This document shows, in pieces, positions 7,243 through 16,169 of a stretch of DNA of 35,092 bases; positions within the stretch are counted from its first letter, which is position 1, and the number at the start of each line of letters is the position of its first letter. A program made the translations under genes and the position numbers. The notes below the pieces were generated by a model, which did not search any database, was not told the origin of the DNA, and saw nothing but the letters and a program-made list of their open reading frames with translations. The stretch is from Candidatus Melainabacteria bacterium (GTDB lineage: Bacteria; Cyanobacteriota; Vampirovibrionia; Obscuribacterales; Obscuribacteraceae), in assembly GCA_012965515.1 (NCBI GenBank), contig DTSE01000167.1, forward strand, positions 1 through 35,092, read 5' to 3'.

Positions 7243-7959
7243 CTACTCAAAATTTCTTAGCACAAAACGGCGATTCCAAGGCTGACCTTTGCGTGCTTCT
7301 TGAGTGGTCGGGCAGATTGGGTCCAGAACAGTTTTATCAAGCTGCAATGGGCTTTCAAATACCACCCAGGAGATGTTCTCGGAATATGGCTTTGTTGTAA
7401 GCGAGCCTCTGTAGAAGTAAAACTGCTCTAGCTTGGTCACTTGTTTGATTATTTCCAGAGGCAATCGCACGGTCTTCTCGCCGGATTCACAAGCAGAAAA
7501 GAATGACATCAGCTCGTCAGATTTAGCACCTATCGAACTTTCAACAACGAAAGTGCCAAGCACCAAATTCTCAGAAGGCTCAATCATCTTGTCGCCAGTC
7601 TCTACGTGTTCTTTTACCGGTGCATGGATGAAGTGAATCTCGGCATCAAACGAACCGTCTTTTGAATGCTTGCTTTCAAGAAGATGCTCAGAACGTCTGT
7701 GGAAGTGTATTTTTGCAAGTTTCCATTTTTGAGATCCGAAAAAAACAAAAGAGCTTTCTTTGCTTCCACAATCATCAACTACAAAATTTTTGTGTCCTTC
7801 ATCTCCATCAAAGTGACCTTGTATGACCTCTTTCCAGTCGAACTGAAGCTTCTTGCTTATGAAAGCTGTTTGCTCTGGATAAATTCGTATTGGAGATTCT
7901 TGCTCTCGTACTACTTCAAGAAAAGATTCTACTTTGTCAGATGTTAGTGTCGATGTCAT
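7243..7959 (-). CDS. Alpha-type carbonic anhydrase
   Basis: A 238-residue protein starts at ATG 7959, with AGGAG seven bases upstream. It carries the alpha carbonic anhydrase hallmarks in order: ESPIRI near residue 21, zinc ligands in KIHFHRRSEH (H85, H87) and EIHFIH (H109), FYFYRGSLTTKPYSE, WVVFESPLQL, and QPWNRRFVLRNF at the C-terminus. These enzymes interconvert CO2 and bicarbonate using zinc. No signal peptide is visible, although most bacterial alpha enzymes are periplasmic, so this one may be cytosolic. It lies downstream of the CDF transporter on the same strand, but a 192-base gap makes co-transcription uncertain. A link to metal (zinc) supply is inference. Confidence 0.88.
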   Translation of the reverse strand: MTSTLTSDKVESFLEVVREQESPIRIYPEQTAFISKKLQFDWKEVIQGHFDGDEGHKNFVVDDCGSKESSFVFFGSQKWKLAKIHFHRRSEHLLESKHSKDGSFDAEIHFIHAPVKEHVETGDKMIEPSENLVLGTFVVESSIGAKSDELMSFFSACESGEKTVRLPLEIIKQVTKLEQFYFYRGSLTTKPYSENISWVVFESPLQLDKTVLDPICPTTQEARKGQPWNRRFVLRNFE

Positions 7960-7976
7960 AAATAAGCTCCTGAGCT

Positions 7977-7999
7977 CTGTTTGCAGATCCTACAAACAG
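7977..7999. repeat. Small inverted repeat upstream of the carbonic anhydrase
   Basis: CTGTTTG (7977-7983) and CAAACAG (7993-7999) form a perfect seven-base stem with a nine-base loop, 18 bases before the ATG. It may be an operator or leader hairpin. Confidence 0.3.
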
Positions 8000-8151
8000 A
8001 TTAAGAATAGTGCCGCAAGAGACGCCGAATCAAAGATGCAAACGAGCTGACAAAATCAACCAACACATCAAAAGATTCAAGAAAGATTCCGTAGGCTTTA
8101 GAAGCCATCCATGCTTTATATCATCAGTTCAAGGTCCAGTAAACTTGATAT

Positions 8152-8775
8152 CTACGAACTTGGAATCTGGCGCATCTCAGTGATAGACCTTTTCAAAACA
8201 GATATGGAAGAGGACATGAAAAGCGCAGCTATTACAAACCCGACTATCAAATCCGGCCATTTTGAGAGAGTTGCGGCAGTTAAGCCGGCAGCGACGATAA
8301 CACCGGCGTTGGCAATCAGATCATTTCTAGAGCAGGTCCAAGTTGAGCTCATGTTCAGATTGTCCGTGCGGTGACGCCACAAAAGATAGAAGCAAACTGT
8401 GTTCATGACCAATGCGAGAAAACCAACCCATCCCATGGTTTCAGCTGTGGGAACTGTATGCATAGAGAAACGGATGAATGCATCTATCATGACTCCCAAA
8501 CCGAAAACGAGCATGATCACCCCCTTAAGCAGTGAGGCACTAGCCTGTTTGCGAGTTGACTTATCTAAGACAACCAAAGTCATTGCGTATACTAGCGAAT
8601 CTCCGAGCATATCCAAAGAATCAGCCTTCAAGGCAGTCGACTTAGAAAGAATTCCAAAGATTATTTCAACAAGAAACATAGCCGCATTAATTGCCAAAAC
8701 AGTCCACAAAATCTTTGCATGACTGCTTTTCATTTCTTCTAACTCGCATCCTTTGTCACTACAGCAGTCGTCCAT
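8152..8775 (-). CDS. Short CDF-family cation efflux protein
   Basis: A 207-residue protein starts at ATG 8775, with AAGGAG upstream. The N-terminus (MDDCCSDKGCE) is a cysteine cluster likely to bind metal. Five to six membrane segments follow. The first CDF metal site is D55-x3-D59 in KADSLDMLGDS; the second is C148-x3-D152, with cysteine in place of the usual histidine. It lacks the C-terminal cytoplasmic metal-binding domain of full-length CDF proteins (about 300 residues). The gene is 34 bases downstream of the RND pump and belongs to that metal-efflux operon. Substrate is probably a divalent cation such as zinc, cobalt or cadmium. Confidence 0.82.
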   Translation of the reverse strand: MDDCCSDKGCELEEMKSSHAKILWTVLAINAAMFLVEIIFGILSKSTALKADSLDMLGDSLVYAMTLVVLDKSTRKQASASLLKGVIMLVFGLGVMIDAFIRFSMHTVPTAETMGWVGFLALVMNTVCFYLLWRHRTDNLNMSSTWTCSRNDLIANAGVIVAAGLTAATLSKWPDLIVGFVIAALFMSSSISVLKRSITEMRQIPSS

Positions 8776-8809
8776 GAAATCACTCCTTTAAAATTTGCAA
8801 TTTACAAGT

Positions 8810-11800
8810 CTATGTTTTTGTTGCAACCCTTTGTGAGCCCTGACTCGAACCGGATGGATGCACCGGTCTGAGATCTGCGCCATAGAGTTTAAGCAAAGAC
8901 GGAATAACAATCAATGTCAAAATGGTCGAGGTAAACATACCTCCCAAAATAACTATTGCCAGAGGCTGTTCGAGTTCCCTGCCTGTGCCGCCCATGACCG
9001 CAATCGGTAGAACGCCGAGTGCAGCAGTTAGTGCAGTCATTAAAACCGGACTCAAGCGATCCATTGCACTTTCTTCTATCAAAACGTCCAATGATGCTGG
9101 TTTCGCTAGTAGGTCACTGTAATGAGTTACTAGCATGATGCCGTTGCGCGTAGAAATTCCAAATAGAGTAATGAAACCTACAAGCGAACCGACACTCAAA
9201 ACACCACCAAAGAATAGTGATGCCCAAATTCCTCCGATTAAGGCTAAAGGAAGATTTGCCATAATCAAAATTGCCGCTCGCATGGAGCGAAAAGCCATGG
9301 TTAGAAGAAGAAGCATGCCAAACAATGCAGCCACACTGAGCAAAAGAAGCTGCCTGGTTGCCTGTTCTTGGGCTTCGAATTGACCACCGTAAACAACATA
9401 GTAGCCAGACGGCAACTTCACTTTTTCGTGTATCAACTTACGGGCATCCTGCACAACAGACCCAAGATCTCGCTCCGACACATTTGCCTGAACAACAACT
9501 CTTCTGCTTACGCTTTCTCGGCTAATAGTATTGGGGCTGGTGCTCTCTGTAACCTCTGCAAGTGTGCTAATAGGGACTTTCACACCTGAAGGTGTATCGA
9601 CCAATGTCTCAGTGATTAGCTGCAGGTTCTCTCGAAACTCCGGCTTGAACCAGACATAAATATCGAAAGACTTCTGTCCTTCGATAACCTGGGCGACAGT
9701 CATCCCCCTGAAGGCCGTTTCAATGGAGTCGGACAGATCCTTTACTCGAACTCCATACCTTGCAGCCGCAGCTCTGTTCATTCTTATCGAATACTGAGGC
9801 ACAGGAATAATCTGCTCAACGTGCACATCGACAGCACCTTTTACAGTTTTAACGATACGTTCAATTTCCAATGCTTTCTCGTGCAGAATGGCTAAGTCGC
9901 TGCCGAAAATCTTGATTGCAATAGCAGCATTTACACCTGAAAGTGCGTGCTCCATGCGGTGTTCAAGATAAGAACCAGAGTCAGTGATAAGACCCGGAAC
10001 ATCACTGAATTCATGACGTATGTGGTACAGCAAGTCCTTTTTTTCTGGACTGTCTGGTCGAACTCTAATATCAAATTCGCTGAAGTTTCCCGAGCCAAAA
10101 TCTTCCCCACCTTCTGCTCGACCGGCACGTTGACTGGCTCCAATAATGTCGTGTTTTTTCTCAAAGTGAGCAATCAGCTCTTTTCCGATATTTGTGGTTG
10201 TCGTCAAACTTGTACCGGGCATCGAAGTTGCCACAACCACAAGACTGTTCTCATCAAATTCAGGCAAAAATTCAGTACCCATTACAAGCAGTGGCGTCAG
10301 AGAAAAGACAAAGATCGCAACTGCAGCTGAAATCACTGCTTTAGGATGTTCGAGACTAACGCGCAGCATGGGCTGATATCTATCTTTTAACCAGGTGACA
10401 AATTTCGTCTCGTGCTCGGGCAAGTTGTTGGTTTTTCTAAGCAGCAAGTAACACATAGCCGGTGTGACAGTCAGTGCCACAAGCAGAGAAGAGAATAAGG
10501 AAACGAGATAAGAGACTGCCAGTGGGCTGAAGATTCTTCCTTCTAATCCCCCTAAGGACAAAACAGGCAGGAAGACTAGACCAACGATAAATGTGGCATA
10601 AACAACAGACCCTCTCACCTCGCATGATGCTTCATAAACGATTCTGAGAGATGTCTTGGGTGAGCCTGCCGCTTTATTTTCTCTCAACCGGCGGTAAACG
10701 TTTTCGACATCTACAATCGCATCGTCGACGACTTCGCCGATGGCGATTGCCAGTCCACCGAGCGTCATCGTATTGATTGTGTAACCTTGAAATTTAAGGA
10801 CAATAATTGCAGACAGGAGAGACAAAGGAATCGCTGTGAGTGAAATCAAGGCTGCGCGCCAGTTCTGAAGAAAAACAAAGAGAATGACTGCAACAAGCAC
10901 ACCGCCAAGCAAAACAGCTTCGCTGACATTTTTTACGGCAATTTCAATGAAGTCTGCCTGTCTAAACGTAGTTACTACCTTCACATCGGCAGGGAAGCCC
11001 TCTTTGAGCTCCTCAAGCGCCTTTTCAATCAAACGCGTTGTCTCAAGAGTATTTGCCCACGGCTGCTTCATGACCGTAAGGACCACTCCCGGATGACCGT
11101 CGACAATGGCGTCTCCTATTTTGAATGCCGCTCCAACTTTTACGTCTGCTACATGCTTAAGCAAAACCGGTATGCCATTACGGCTAGTCACAACGGTTTC
11201 CGCAATTTCCTCGGGCGACTTGACGCGTCCCAGACCTCTAATCAACTTTTCAGTGTCTTTTGTGCGAAGCATGCCACCGGCTGCGTTCGTGCTGCTTCGA
11301 CCGGCAGCTTCCAATACCTCATCCAGAGTGATGTTGTATTCCTTTAGCTTTTTTGGATCGACTAGAACTTGAAATTGCTTCTCATCGCCGCCGATCACAA
11401 CGACATTAGAGACGCCTGTAATCGCCATCAAACGCAGGCGAATCGTCCAATCTACAAGGGTGCGTACCTCCATGGCTGTAGTTTTGCCAGTGGAGTACAG
11501 TCCCAATTTCAAAATGTCGCCGGCTGCTGATGTGATGGGAGCTAACGTAGGTTCTTGTACGCCAGCGGCAAGGCGAGACCTGGCGCTCTGTAGTTTTTCA
11601 GATACTAATTGTCGGGCAGTGAATATATTCGTTCCGTCTTGAAAAATGACGGTAATCACTGAAAGACCGATCGTTGAAATTGACCGCACAACCTTCACAT
11701 TGGCAGTTCCATTCAACCCTGCTTCAAGCGGGATGGTTACTAGGCTTTCGACCTCTTCCGGAGCAAAGCCCGGTGCCTCAGTCAGTACGACAACCTGTAT

Positions 11801-11932
11801 TGGAGCAAAATCAGGAAAGACATCCACAGGCATCGAAAACACTGAAATGCTACCGACGATAAACCATATCAGTGCAAGAATATTGACGATGCCGCGATTG
11901 TTAATCGACCATTTAATTACGCGATTAAGCAT
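8810..11932 (-). CDS. Heavy-metal RND efflux pump, CzcA/CusA family
   Basis: The start is ATG 11932 (MLNRVIKWSINNRG), which overlaps the membrane-fusion gene by eight bases and has GGGAG nine bases upstream. The 1040 residues follow the RND plan: TM1, a first periplasmic domain (FPDFAPIQVVVLTEAPG), TM2-TM6, a second large periplasmic domain, and TM8-TM12. TM4 reads AIGEVVDDAIVDVENVYRRL. It keeps the acidic proton-relay residues, but differs from the DFG-x3-DGAVVMVEN signature of classical CzcA and seen in the pump at 18036. Its metal may therefore differ. It pumps metal ions across both membranes with a membrane-fusion protein and a TolC-type channel; no channel gene is in this operon, so it may borrow the one at 21696. 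Confidence 0.93.
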   Translation of the reverse strand: MLNRVIKWSINNRGIVNILALIWFIVGSISVFSMPVDVFPDFAPIQVVVLTEAPGFAPEEVESLVTIPLEAGLNGTANVKVVRSISTIGLSVITVIFQDGTNIFTARQLVSEKLQSARSRLAAGVQEPTLAPITSAAGDILKLGLYSTGKTTAMEVRTLVDWTIRLRLMAITGVSNVVVIGGDEKQFQVLVDPKKLKEYNITLDEVLEAAGRSSTNAAGGMLRTKDTEKLIRGLGRVKSPEEIAETVVTSRNGIPVLLKHVADVKVGAAFKIGDAIVDGHPGVVLTVMKQPWANTLETTRLIEKALEELKEGFPADVKVVTTFRQADFIEIAVKNVSEAVLLGGVLVAVILFVFLQNWRAALISLTAIPLSLLSAIIVLKFQGYTINTMTLGGLAIAIGEVVDDAIVDVENVYRRLRENKAAGSPKTSLRIVYEASCEVRGSVVYATFIVGLVFLPVLSLGGLEGRIFSPLAVSYLVSLFSSLLVALTVTPAMCYLLLRKTNNLPEHETKFVTWLKDRYQPMLRVSLEHPKAVISAAVAIFVFSLTPLLVMGTEFLPEFDENSLVVVATSMPGTSLTTTTNIGKELIAHFEKKHDIIGASQRAGRAEGGEDFGSGNFSEFDIRVRPDSPEKKDLLYHIRHEFSDVPGLITDSGSYLEHRMEHALSGVNAAIAIKIFGSDLAILHEKALEIERIVKTVKGAVDVHVEQIIPVPQYSIRMNRAAAARYGVRVKDLSDSIETAFRGMTVAQVIEGQKSFDIYVWFKPEFRENLQLITETLVDTPSGVKVPISTLAEVTESTSPNTISRESVSRRVVVQANVSERDLGSVVQDARKLIHEKVKLPSGYYVVYGGQFEAQEQATRQLLLLSVAALFGMLLLLTMAFRSMRAAILIMANLPLALIGGIWASLFFGGVLSVGSLVGFITLFGISTRNGIMLVTHYSDLLAKPASLDVLIEESAMDRLSPVLMTALTAALGVLPIAVMGGTGRELEQPLAIVILGGMFTSTILTLIVIPSLLKLYGADLRPVHPSGSSQGSQRVATKT

Positions 11933-12929
11933 CTTTGGCATCTCCCTTGCGGCTTCGCCGAATGAAGAAAGCAAAGATGGCAACAGCTATTAGAGAACTG
12001 GCGGCTCCTGCAAAAAATATCATCAGCGACGCGGCCGAATTGCCTGATTCTTTTCCGTGACCTTCTTGATGTTCGGGATGGTCTTCGTGATGCTCCTCAT
12101 GAGCGGACTCTTCGCCCTCTTCTTTGTGCGAATGTCCACTTCCCGGCTTAAGTACAGATTGCGCCTGTAATTGCGCAGCACCCGATACAACTATTGTTTC
12201 ATCAACCTCCAGTCCCTCTTTAATTTCCACGCCTTGAGACGTTTTCAGCCCGGTAGTAACGAAAACCGGCTGAAAATGGTCTTCGTGCTTTTCATACACG
12301 AATGGGCGCTCTTTGAAATAGACGATTGCTGTCTCGGGAATTACCAGTGCTTGTGATGTACCTTGCCCGACGACTACTTGAGCAGTCACAAACATTCCAG
12401 GTCTGAGTATGCCATTTGGATTATCAGCGATAACTCTGATGCTGAGTGTTTTAGTCGCATCGTCGACAACCGAACCAACGGATGAAATTTCTCCTCTAAG
12501 TTCCTGCTTCGAAGGCGTCTCTATCCATACTTGTTGACCTTGTTTGACTCTGGGAATTTGCTCCTGAAAGACATCGATCATTATCCAAATCGGGCTCAAA
12601 TTGACAATGGAAAACACACTGTCTTCCGGACTGACGCGCTGCCCTAAAGTGATATTGCGCAGAGTAATAACGCCACCGACGGGAGCTATCACAGGTAAGT
12701 CTGCAGTGACCATGCCGGTTTTGATAGCAGTATCAACGGCTGCGCCGGTCATTCCCATTATGACTAGCTGACCTTTTGCATTCGCCGTTGTGACCGCGAG
12801 CTGTTTCTCTAGGAGCTTCACTTCTTGCTCAAGTCTTTGCTGCAAAGTAAGAAGCTTTACTTGCGCTGATTCATGTGCATTTTTTGCCTCATGATAATTT
12901 TTTGCAGCAGATATCCCTTCCTTCAACAT
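11925..12929 (-). CDS. Membrane-fusion protein, C-terminal fragment (frameshifted)
   Basis: This frame holds the rest of the membrane-fusion protein that starts at 13426. Upstream of its first ATG the frame reads KVTFDREQG into MLKEGISAAKNYHEA, the hairpin helix expected to continue the N-terminal fragment. It then has the second lipoyl half (PVIAPVGGVITLRNITLGQRVSPEDSVF) and the beta-barrel (VRVIADNPNGILRPGMFV-like). The C-terminus is unusual: a His/Glu-rich stretch (HSHKEEGEE...HEEHHEDHPEHQEGHG), then a membrane helix and a basic end (RRSRKGDA). If the frameshift is real, this fragment lacks signal and first lipoyl half and would not work. The stop overlaps the pump start. Confidence 0.8.
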   Translation of the reverse strand: MLKEGISAAKNYHEAKNAHESAQVKLLTLQQRLEQEVKLLEKQLAVTTANAKGQLVIMGMTGAAVDTAIKTGMVTADLPVIAPVGGVITLRNITLGQRVSPEDSVFSIVNLSPIWIMIDVFQEQIPRVKQGQQVWIETPSKQELRGEISSVGSVVDDATKTLSIRVIADNPNGILRPGMFVTAQVVVGQGTSQALVIPETAIVYFKERPFVYEKHEDHFQPVFVTTGLKTSQGVEIKEGLEVDETIVVSGAAQLQAQSVLKPGSGHSHKEEGEESAHEEHHEDHPEHQEGHGKESGNSAASLMIFFAGAASSLIAVAIFAFFIRRSRKGDAKDA

Positions 12930-13426
12930 CCCTTGTTCTCTGTCAAAGGTGACCTTTGTGTTTGAACTCTTGCAATGTCGGAGTTTATTCGTGTTCTGTC
13001 ATTGAGCAACTGGGTCAAAGTAGTTGCAACTTCGATACTGTGCACAAGCGCCAGTACTTTACCTTTACTGACGTTGTCACCCTGCTTCGCGTATACAGCT
13101 TTGACCACTCCTGTGACAGTGGGATTGACATCAAAGGCTCGAGTTTCATCAGCCTTAACTTTTCCCGTTGTTTCAAGAATATCTTTTAGGGTGGTTGATC
13201 GAACTTTTGCAAGTTGAATGTCTATGGCACGAAGTCCTTGCTCGTTAACCTCAATTTCTTCCGGTCCGGAAGACTCTCCGGCATTGAACGCTTCGTTGTC
13301 TCCACTGTGCGCGAATGACAGTTGGACAGGATATACAAAACAGACTGCAAGAAAAATCAGCATTGCCAGTGCAGAAAAATGCCACTTGTACGCAGCTTTT
13401 TCGAAAGACTGACTCGATCTATTCAT
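12923..13426 (-). CDS. Membrane-fusion protein, N-terminal fragment (frameshifted)
   Basis: The frame starts at ATG 13426 and ends at a stop at 12923 after 167 residues. It has a membrane/signal segment (HFSALAMLIFLAVCFVYPVQLSFAHS), a linker, and the first lipoyl/barrel-sandwich half (VNPTVTGVVKAVYAKQGDNVSKGKVLALVHS). It then enters the coiled-coil hairpin (LLNDRTRINSDIARVQTQ) and ends in out-of-frame residues RSPLTENKGC. The missing remainder is in the -1 frame from about 12956. Joined, the two parts give a full-length CzcB/CusB-type adaptor of about 500 residues. It follows the Cys-rich gene at 13494-13919 and precedes the RND pump. Confidence 0.82.
   Translation of the reverse strand: MNRSSQSFEKAAYKWHFSALAMLIFLAVCFVYPVQLSFAHSGDNEAFNAGESSGPEEIEVNEQGLRAIDIQLAKVRSTTLKDILETTGKVKADETRAFDVNPTVTGVVKAVYAKQGDNVSKGKVLALVHSIEVATTLTQLLNDRTRINSDIARVQTQRSPLTENKGC
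12945..12968 (-). other. Frameshift junction in the membrane-fusion gene
   Basis: Frame 1 reads V-Q-T-Q-R-S-P-L and frame 2 reads S-N-T-K-V-T-F-D over the same bases. Switching frames near CACAAAGG (around 12956) joins DIARVQT to KVTFDREQG. The local bases do not form a classical X-XXY-YYZ slippery heptamer, so a one-base deletion or a sequencing error is more likely than programmed frameshifting. Confidence 0.7.
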
Positions 13427-13435
13427 TTTTAGACA

Positions 13436-13493
13436 CCAAAAAAGGGACGCACGAATACAGTCGCTACCGGCGACTTCGAGTTCGCTTTTTTGG
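13436..13493 (-). promoter_or_regulatory. Hairpin between Cys-rich gene and membrane-fusion gene (possible attenuator)
   Basis: CCAAAAAAG (13436-13444) and CTTTTTTGG (13485-13493) form nine-base outer arms. Inside lies AGTCGC / GCGACT (13459-13464, 13470-13475) with a five-base loop. On the minus-strand transcript the inner stem precedes a six-T run near 13440, although about 15 bases separate them. It occupies almost the whole gap between the two genes. Confidence 0.42.
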
Positions 13494-13919
13494 CTAGATT
13501 AGTATACTGCGATAGACGATATAGACAGGTAAGTCAACAAGGTCAGGTTGGCGCGGAGGCGGCCTTATCATCTGAGCGCTGGAGAGGTGCTCCACCTTTC
13601 CAAACCTAAAAGTCTCGGATGTGCAAAGCACATTATGCATCCGTTCATGATTTTCAGATGCTTCATTGATTCGGATACTGCTGACGGAAAGTTCAGAAGT
13701 AGGGCATTCAGAGCAGCAGTTATCAACCGTACTGACAACGACCTTTGCGATGGAAGCGTCACAACATTCGGCGATCGCAATGCTTACGGCGCCGGTGAAC
13801 TGATTGGCAACACCGTTGCAATAGTCCGACTCTTCGCATAGACAAAACGATTGGCCTGTTCCGTAGAAGAACAGGAATAAACATGCTGAAAGTGTTGCCC
13901 AGAGTTTTAAGGTCGCCAT
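13494..13919 (-). CDS. Cys-rich secreted protein heading the first efflux operon
   Basis: A 141-residue protein starts at ATG 13919 with a signal peptide (LWATLSACLFLFFYGTGQSFC). After it come cysteine clusters (CLCEESDYC, AECCDAS, DNCCSECP) and a proline-rich end (MIRPPPRQPDLVDLP). I do not recognise a named family. The plus-strand efflux operon also begins with a Cys-rich exported protein of similar plan (16225-16578), which suggests a shared role such as periplasmic metal buffering. The proximal promoter probably includes TATGAT on the minus strand near 13950. It lies 67 bases upstream of the membrane-fusion gene. Confidence 0.68.
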   Translation of the reverse strand: MATLKLWATLSACLFLFFYGTGQSFCLCEESDYCNGVANQFTGAVSIAIAECCDASIAKVVVSTVDNCCSECPTSELSVSSIRINEASENHERMHNVLCTSETFRFGKVEHLSSAQMIRPPPRQPDLVDLPVYIVYRSILI

Positions 13920-14099
13920 ACGAGTCGCTCAGTCCTGTCTTCTATCATAGCGGATAAGGTTGACTAGACCGAGATGCTCAACTCCTGACAGATGCCAGAA
14001 CCTCCTTTGCAACCCATCTTACCCCTGAAACACGAGCCCTGGCTGTTTTCGCCTTGACACAACAAAACGAAAGACTGTGCCTATTTTAGCGAAGCAGTC

Positions 14100-15803
14100 T
14101 CAGGCGTAGCGAGTACTCGAGTTTCTGCCTGTGTACTTAAAGTGCACAAGGTCATTAGATATTGGACCATTGCCATCGCCATGGACAAAGCCATACTTTT
14201 GCAAGTAAGGTTTTGCTTGCTGATAATTGGCTATATCAAGCGCGTTTCCGCTCTCGTGATTAGAGCGGCCAGGCAGCGCCACTGTTCTTGAAATTCCCTT
14301 GGTGCCTCTGTTTGCATACAAATATTTTTGCTCTTCTAAAGTTCTTCCGGCTGAGTTAACGCGGATAGTGATACCATCGGCGGCGGCATCCTTTTGAGCA
14401 GCAATAAAGGCTTGTCCGGCTGCTCCTGACAGCCACTTGCCGTTGCCTATACTGACTTTGCCATCTTGGGTCCACTGAAGCTTGTCATTGCCGTCCTCAG
14501 ATTGCTGCCTGGCTGTAGCAATGTCATAAAGTCTCTGACCTGCATCAGTTAACTGCTTACCGGTTGGAGAACTCAGATCTTCTTGAGTCAATTCAGAAGC
14601 CGATTTGCCGGACATCATGCCGGCGGCTATTGCCCCAGGATTGTCACCCAGACGGTCTTTGAACTGAGCGACCATATCGGTAGCCATCGTTTCTTGCATC
14701 TCTTTCGGCAATATCTTCATGTCATCTTTGCTTGGAGCTTCGCCATTAGCCATTTTTTGAGCCATGGCTTGCAATTTTTTCAGCGAGTCTACATTGAAGC
14801 CTTTCGGCAGTTTGCCTTGCTTGATGAGCTCCTCAATTTTTGCTGGATCCGGCGGATCACCTAGGTCTAGGCCGGACATCCAGTTATGTATTTGTCTGCC
14901 GCTAAAGCCGTAGCGACCGACTCTGTGATCGCCTTCTGGCGACTTGCGAATTGTCGAATATGGTTCTGATTTATCGGGGTTGAATAAGCCAGCAGCCGCT
15001 TCTTTTACTGCCGCCTGCTGGTCAGACTCATTTGCTTGCCTCGGAACATCTCTATTTGGGAAATAATCTCTCGTATTGCCCATCGGCATCTCGCCGCCAT
15101 TATTGCCCTTGAATCTATTCATATTGCCGACACTTTGCTGCGTTTCCGGGCTCATTTGAGAAGATTGCGGCTGGCGTACGCCTGCATTCTGACGAGCCTC
15201 CGGAGATACTACGGCGTCACTGTCCGAAAGCTCAACCCCGTTTTTAGCCAGCTCAGGATTTTGACTCTTTAAGCGCTCAGACAAGTAGGAGACTAATTTT
15301 TCAGCGGCCGCTTGTTGAGCCTCTGTCGGATATAACTGTCCTTCATTTCTTTCCAGCTGTATTTTTATATCCTTGGCTTTTAGAGCTTCAGGATCGCCGA
15401 ACATCTCAATGTCGCCATTTTTCTTAATCACGAAATGGGGCTTGTCTGGTGGCTGCTTGGTGACATCCTCCATGCCCACTGATATTTTCGGTTCTGTCTT
15501 ATCATTCAAGTCAGGAATTTCAAGTACGCTTTCTTGCCTTGTTGCCGTTTTGTCTTTAAATTTGCCCGCTCTTGCAAGTTCTGCCGGACTGGCTTTTGGG
15601 TCGTACGTATCTGATGCCTGCAAGGCTGCCGCAGACACACTGCCATCACCTGCGGTGACAGCATCACTTCGTCCTGCCGGCGGACTGGATAGATCTCGAG
15701 CCGCAAAATTACTTAGAACTGCCCGTGTCCTTTCCGAGCTTTGCCTAATCCCCGACGGCTCGGCGCCGTCACTAGATGAGTTTATTTCCTGATTTCTGGT
15801 CAT
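14100..15803 (-). CDS. Long protein with C-terminal VanY-type D-Ala-D-Ala carboxypeptidase domain
   Basis: A 567-residue protein starts at ATG 15803. The first 250 residues are polar and low in complexity, rich in Ser, Gln, Asn and Pro. The last 100 residues are a peptidase M15 (VanY/DacB-like) domain: SAGRTLEEQKYLY, SNHESGNALDI (H516 and D523 as zinc ligands), and DLVHFKY with H554 as third ligand. Such enzymes trim the terminal D-alanine of peptidoglycan stem peptides. No signal peptide is visible, so how it reaches the wall is unclear; it could leave by a non-classical route or act in an injected or lytic setting. It separates the two efflux operons and shows no functional link to them. 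Confidence 0.82.
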   Translation of the reverse strand: MTRNQEINSSSDGAEPSGIRQSSERTRAVLSNFAARDLSSPPAGRSDAVTAGDGSVSAAALQASDTYDPKASPAELARAGKFKDKTATRQESVLEIPDLNDKTEPKISVGMEDVTKQPPDKPHFVIKKNGDIEMFGDPEALKAKDIKIQLERNEGQLYPTEAQQAAAEKLVSYLSERLKSQNPELAKNGVELSDSDAVVSPEARQNAGVRQPQSSQMSPETQQSVGNMNRFKGNNGGEMPMGNTRDYFPNRDVPRQANESDQQAAVKEAAAGLFNPDKSEPYSTIRKSPEGDHRVGRYGFSGRQIHNWMSGLDLGDPPDPAKIEELIKQGKLPKGFNVDSLKKLQAMAQKMANGEAPSKDDMKILPKEMQETMATDMVAQFKDRLGDNPGAIAAGMMSGKSASELTQEDLSSPTGKQLTDAGQRLYDIATARQQSEDGNDKLQWTQDGKVSIGNGKWLSGAAGQAFIAAQKDAAADGITIRVNSAGRTLEEQKYLYANRGTKGISRTVALPGRSNHESGNALDIANYQQAKPYLQKYGFVHGDGNGPISNDLVHFKYTGRNSSTRYA

Positions 15804-16086
15804 ATGTGTCAGAGCCTGAAAGTCTAAAAAGTGAAATGGAGAACGTCATTTCGTTCTTGGGGTGACCCGCAGTTCATCTACTTCGAGGGGAAGTTTAGTA
15901 AGCACCTGGCGTCAAGGATTCATCGTAGGGCCGGCTCACTGCACTAGCAATCGGCGTTTCGTAATAACCACATGGATGAAAGGCAGTCTTAATGCACATA
16001 AGTAAAAAAGGCTCTGCATATGATGAAAGCTGGATAAGCATGCTAAGTGACGGAAACTTTTCTAAGCAACCACTGTCATTGCTAAG

Positions 16087-16098
16087 TGAAAGCTTTCA
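16087..16098. promoter_or_regulatory. Palindrome TGAAAGCTTTCA, candidate metal-regulator operator
   Basis: A perfect 12-base palindrome, ten bases before TACAAT (16108-16113), so it would cover the -35 to spacer region of a promoter for the plus-strand efflux operon. ArsR/SmtB and Fur-type metal regulators use A/T-flanked inverted repeats of this sort; which protein binds is unknown. Confidence 0.42.
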
Positions 16099-16169
16099 TT
16101 AAGCTGATACAATTGACTCAGGCTGCAAAGCCGCCTACCATCAAGGTTTCAGACGAGGCAAAGCAAAAA

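Noticed and set aside
12950..12962. Programmed -1 frameshift in the membrane-fusion gene
   Set aside because: CACAAAGG is not an X-XXY-YYZ heptamer and no downstream pseudoknot or hairpin is evident; a mutation or sequencing error is simpler.
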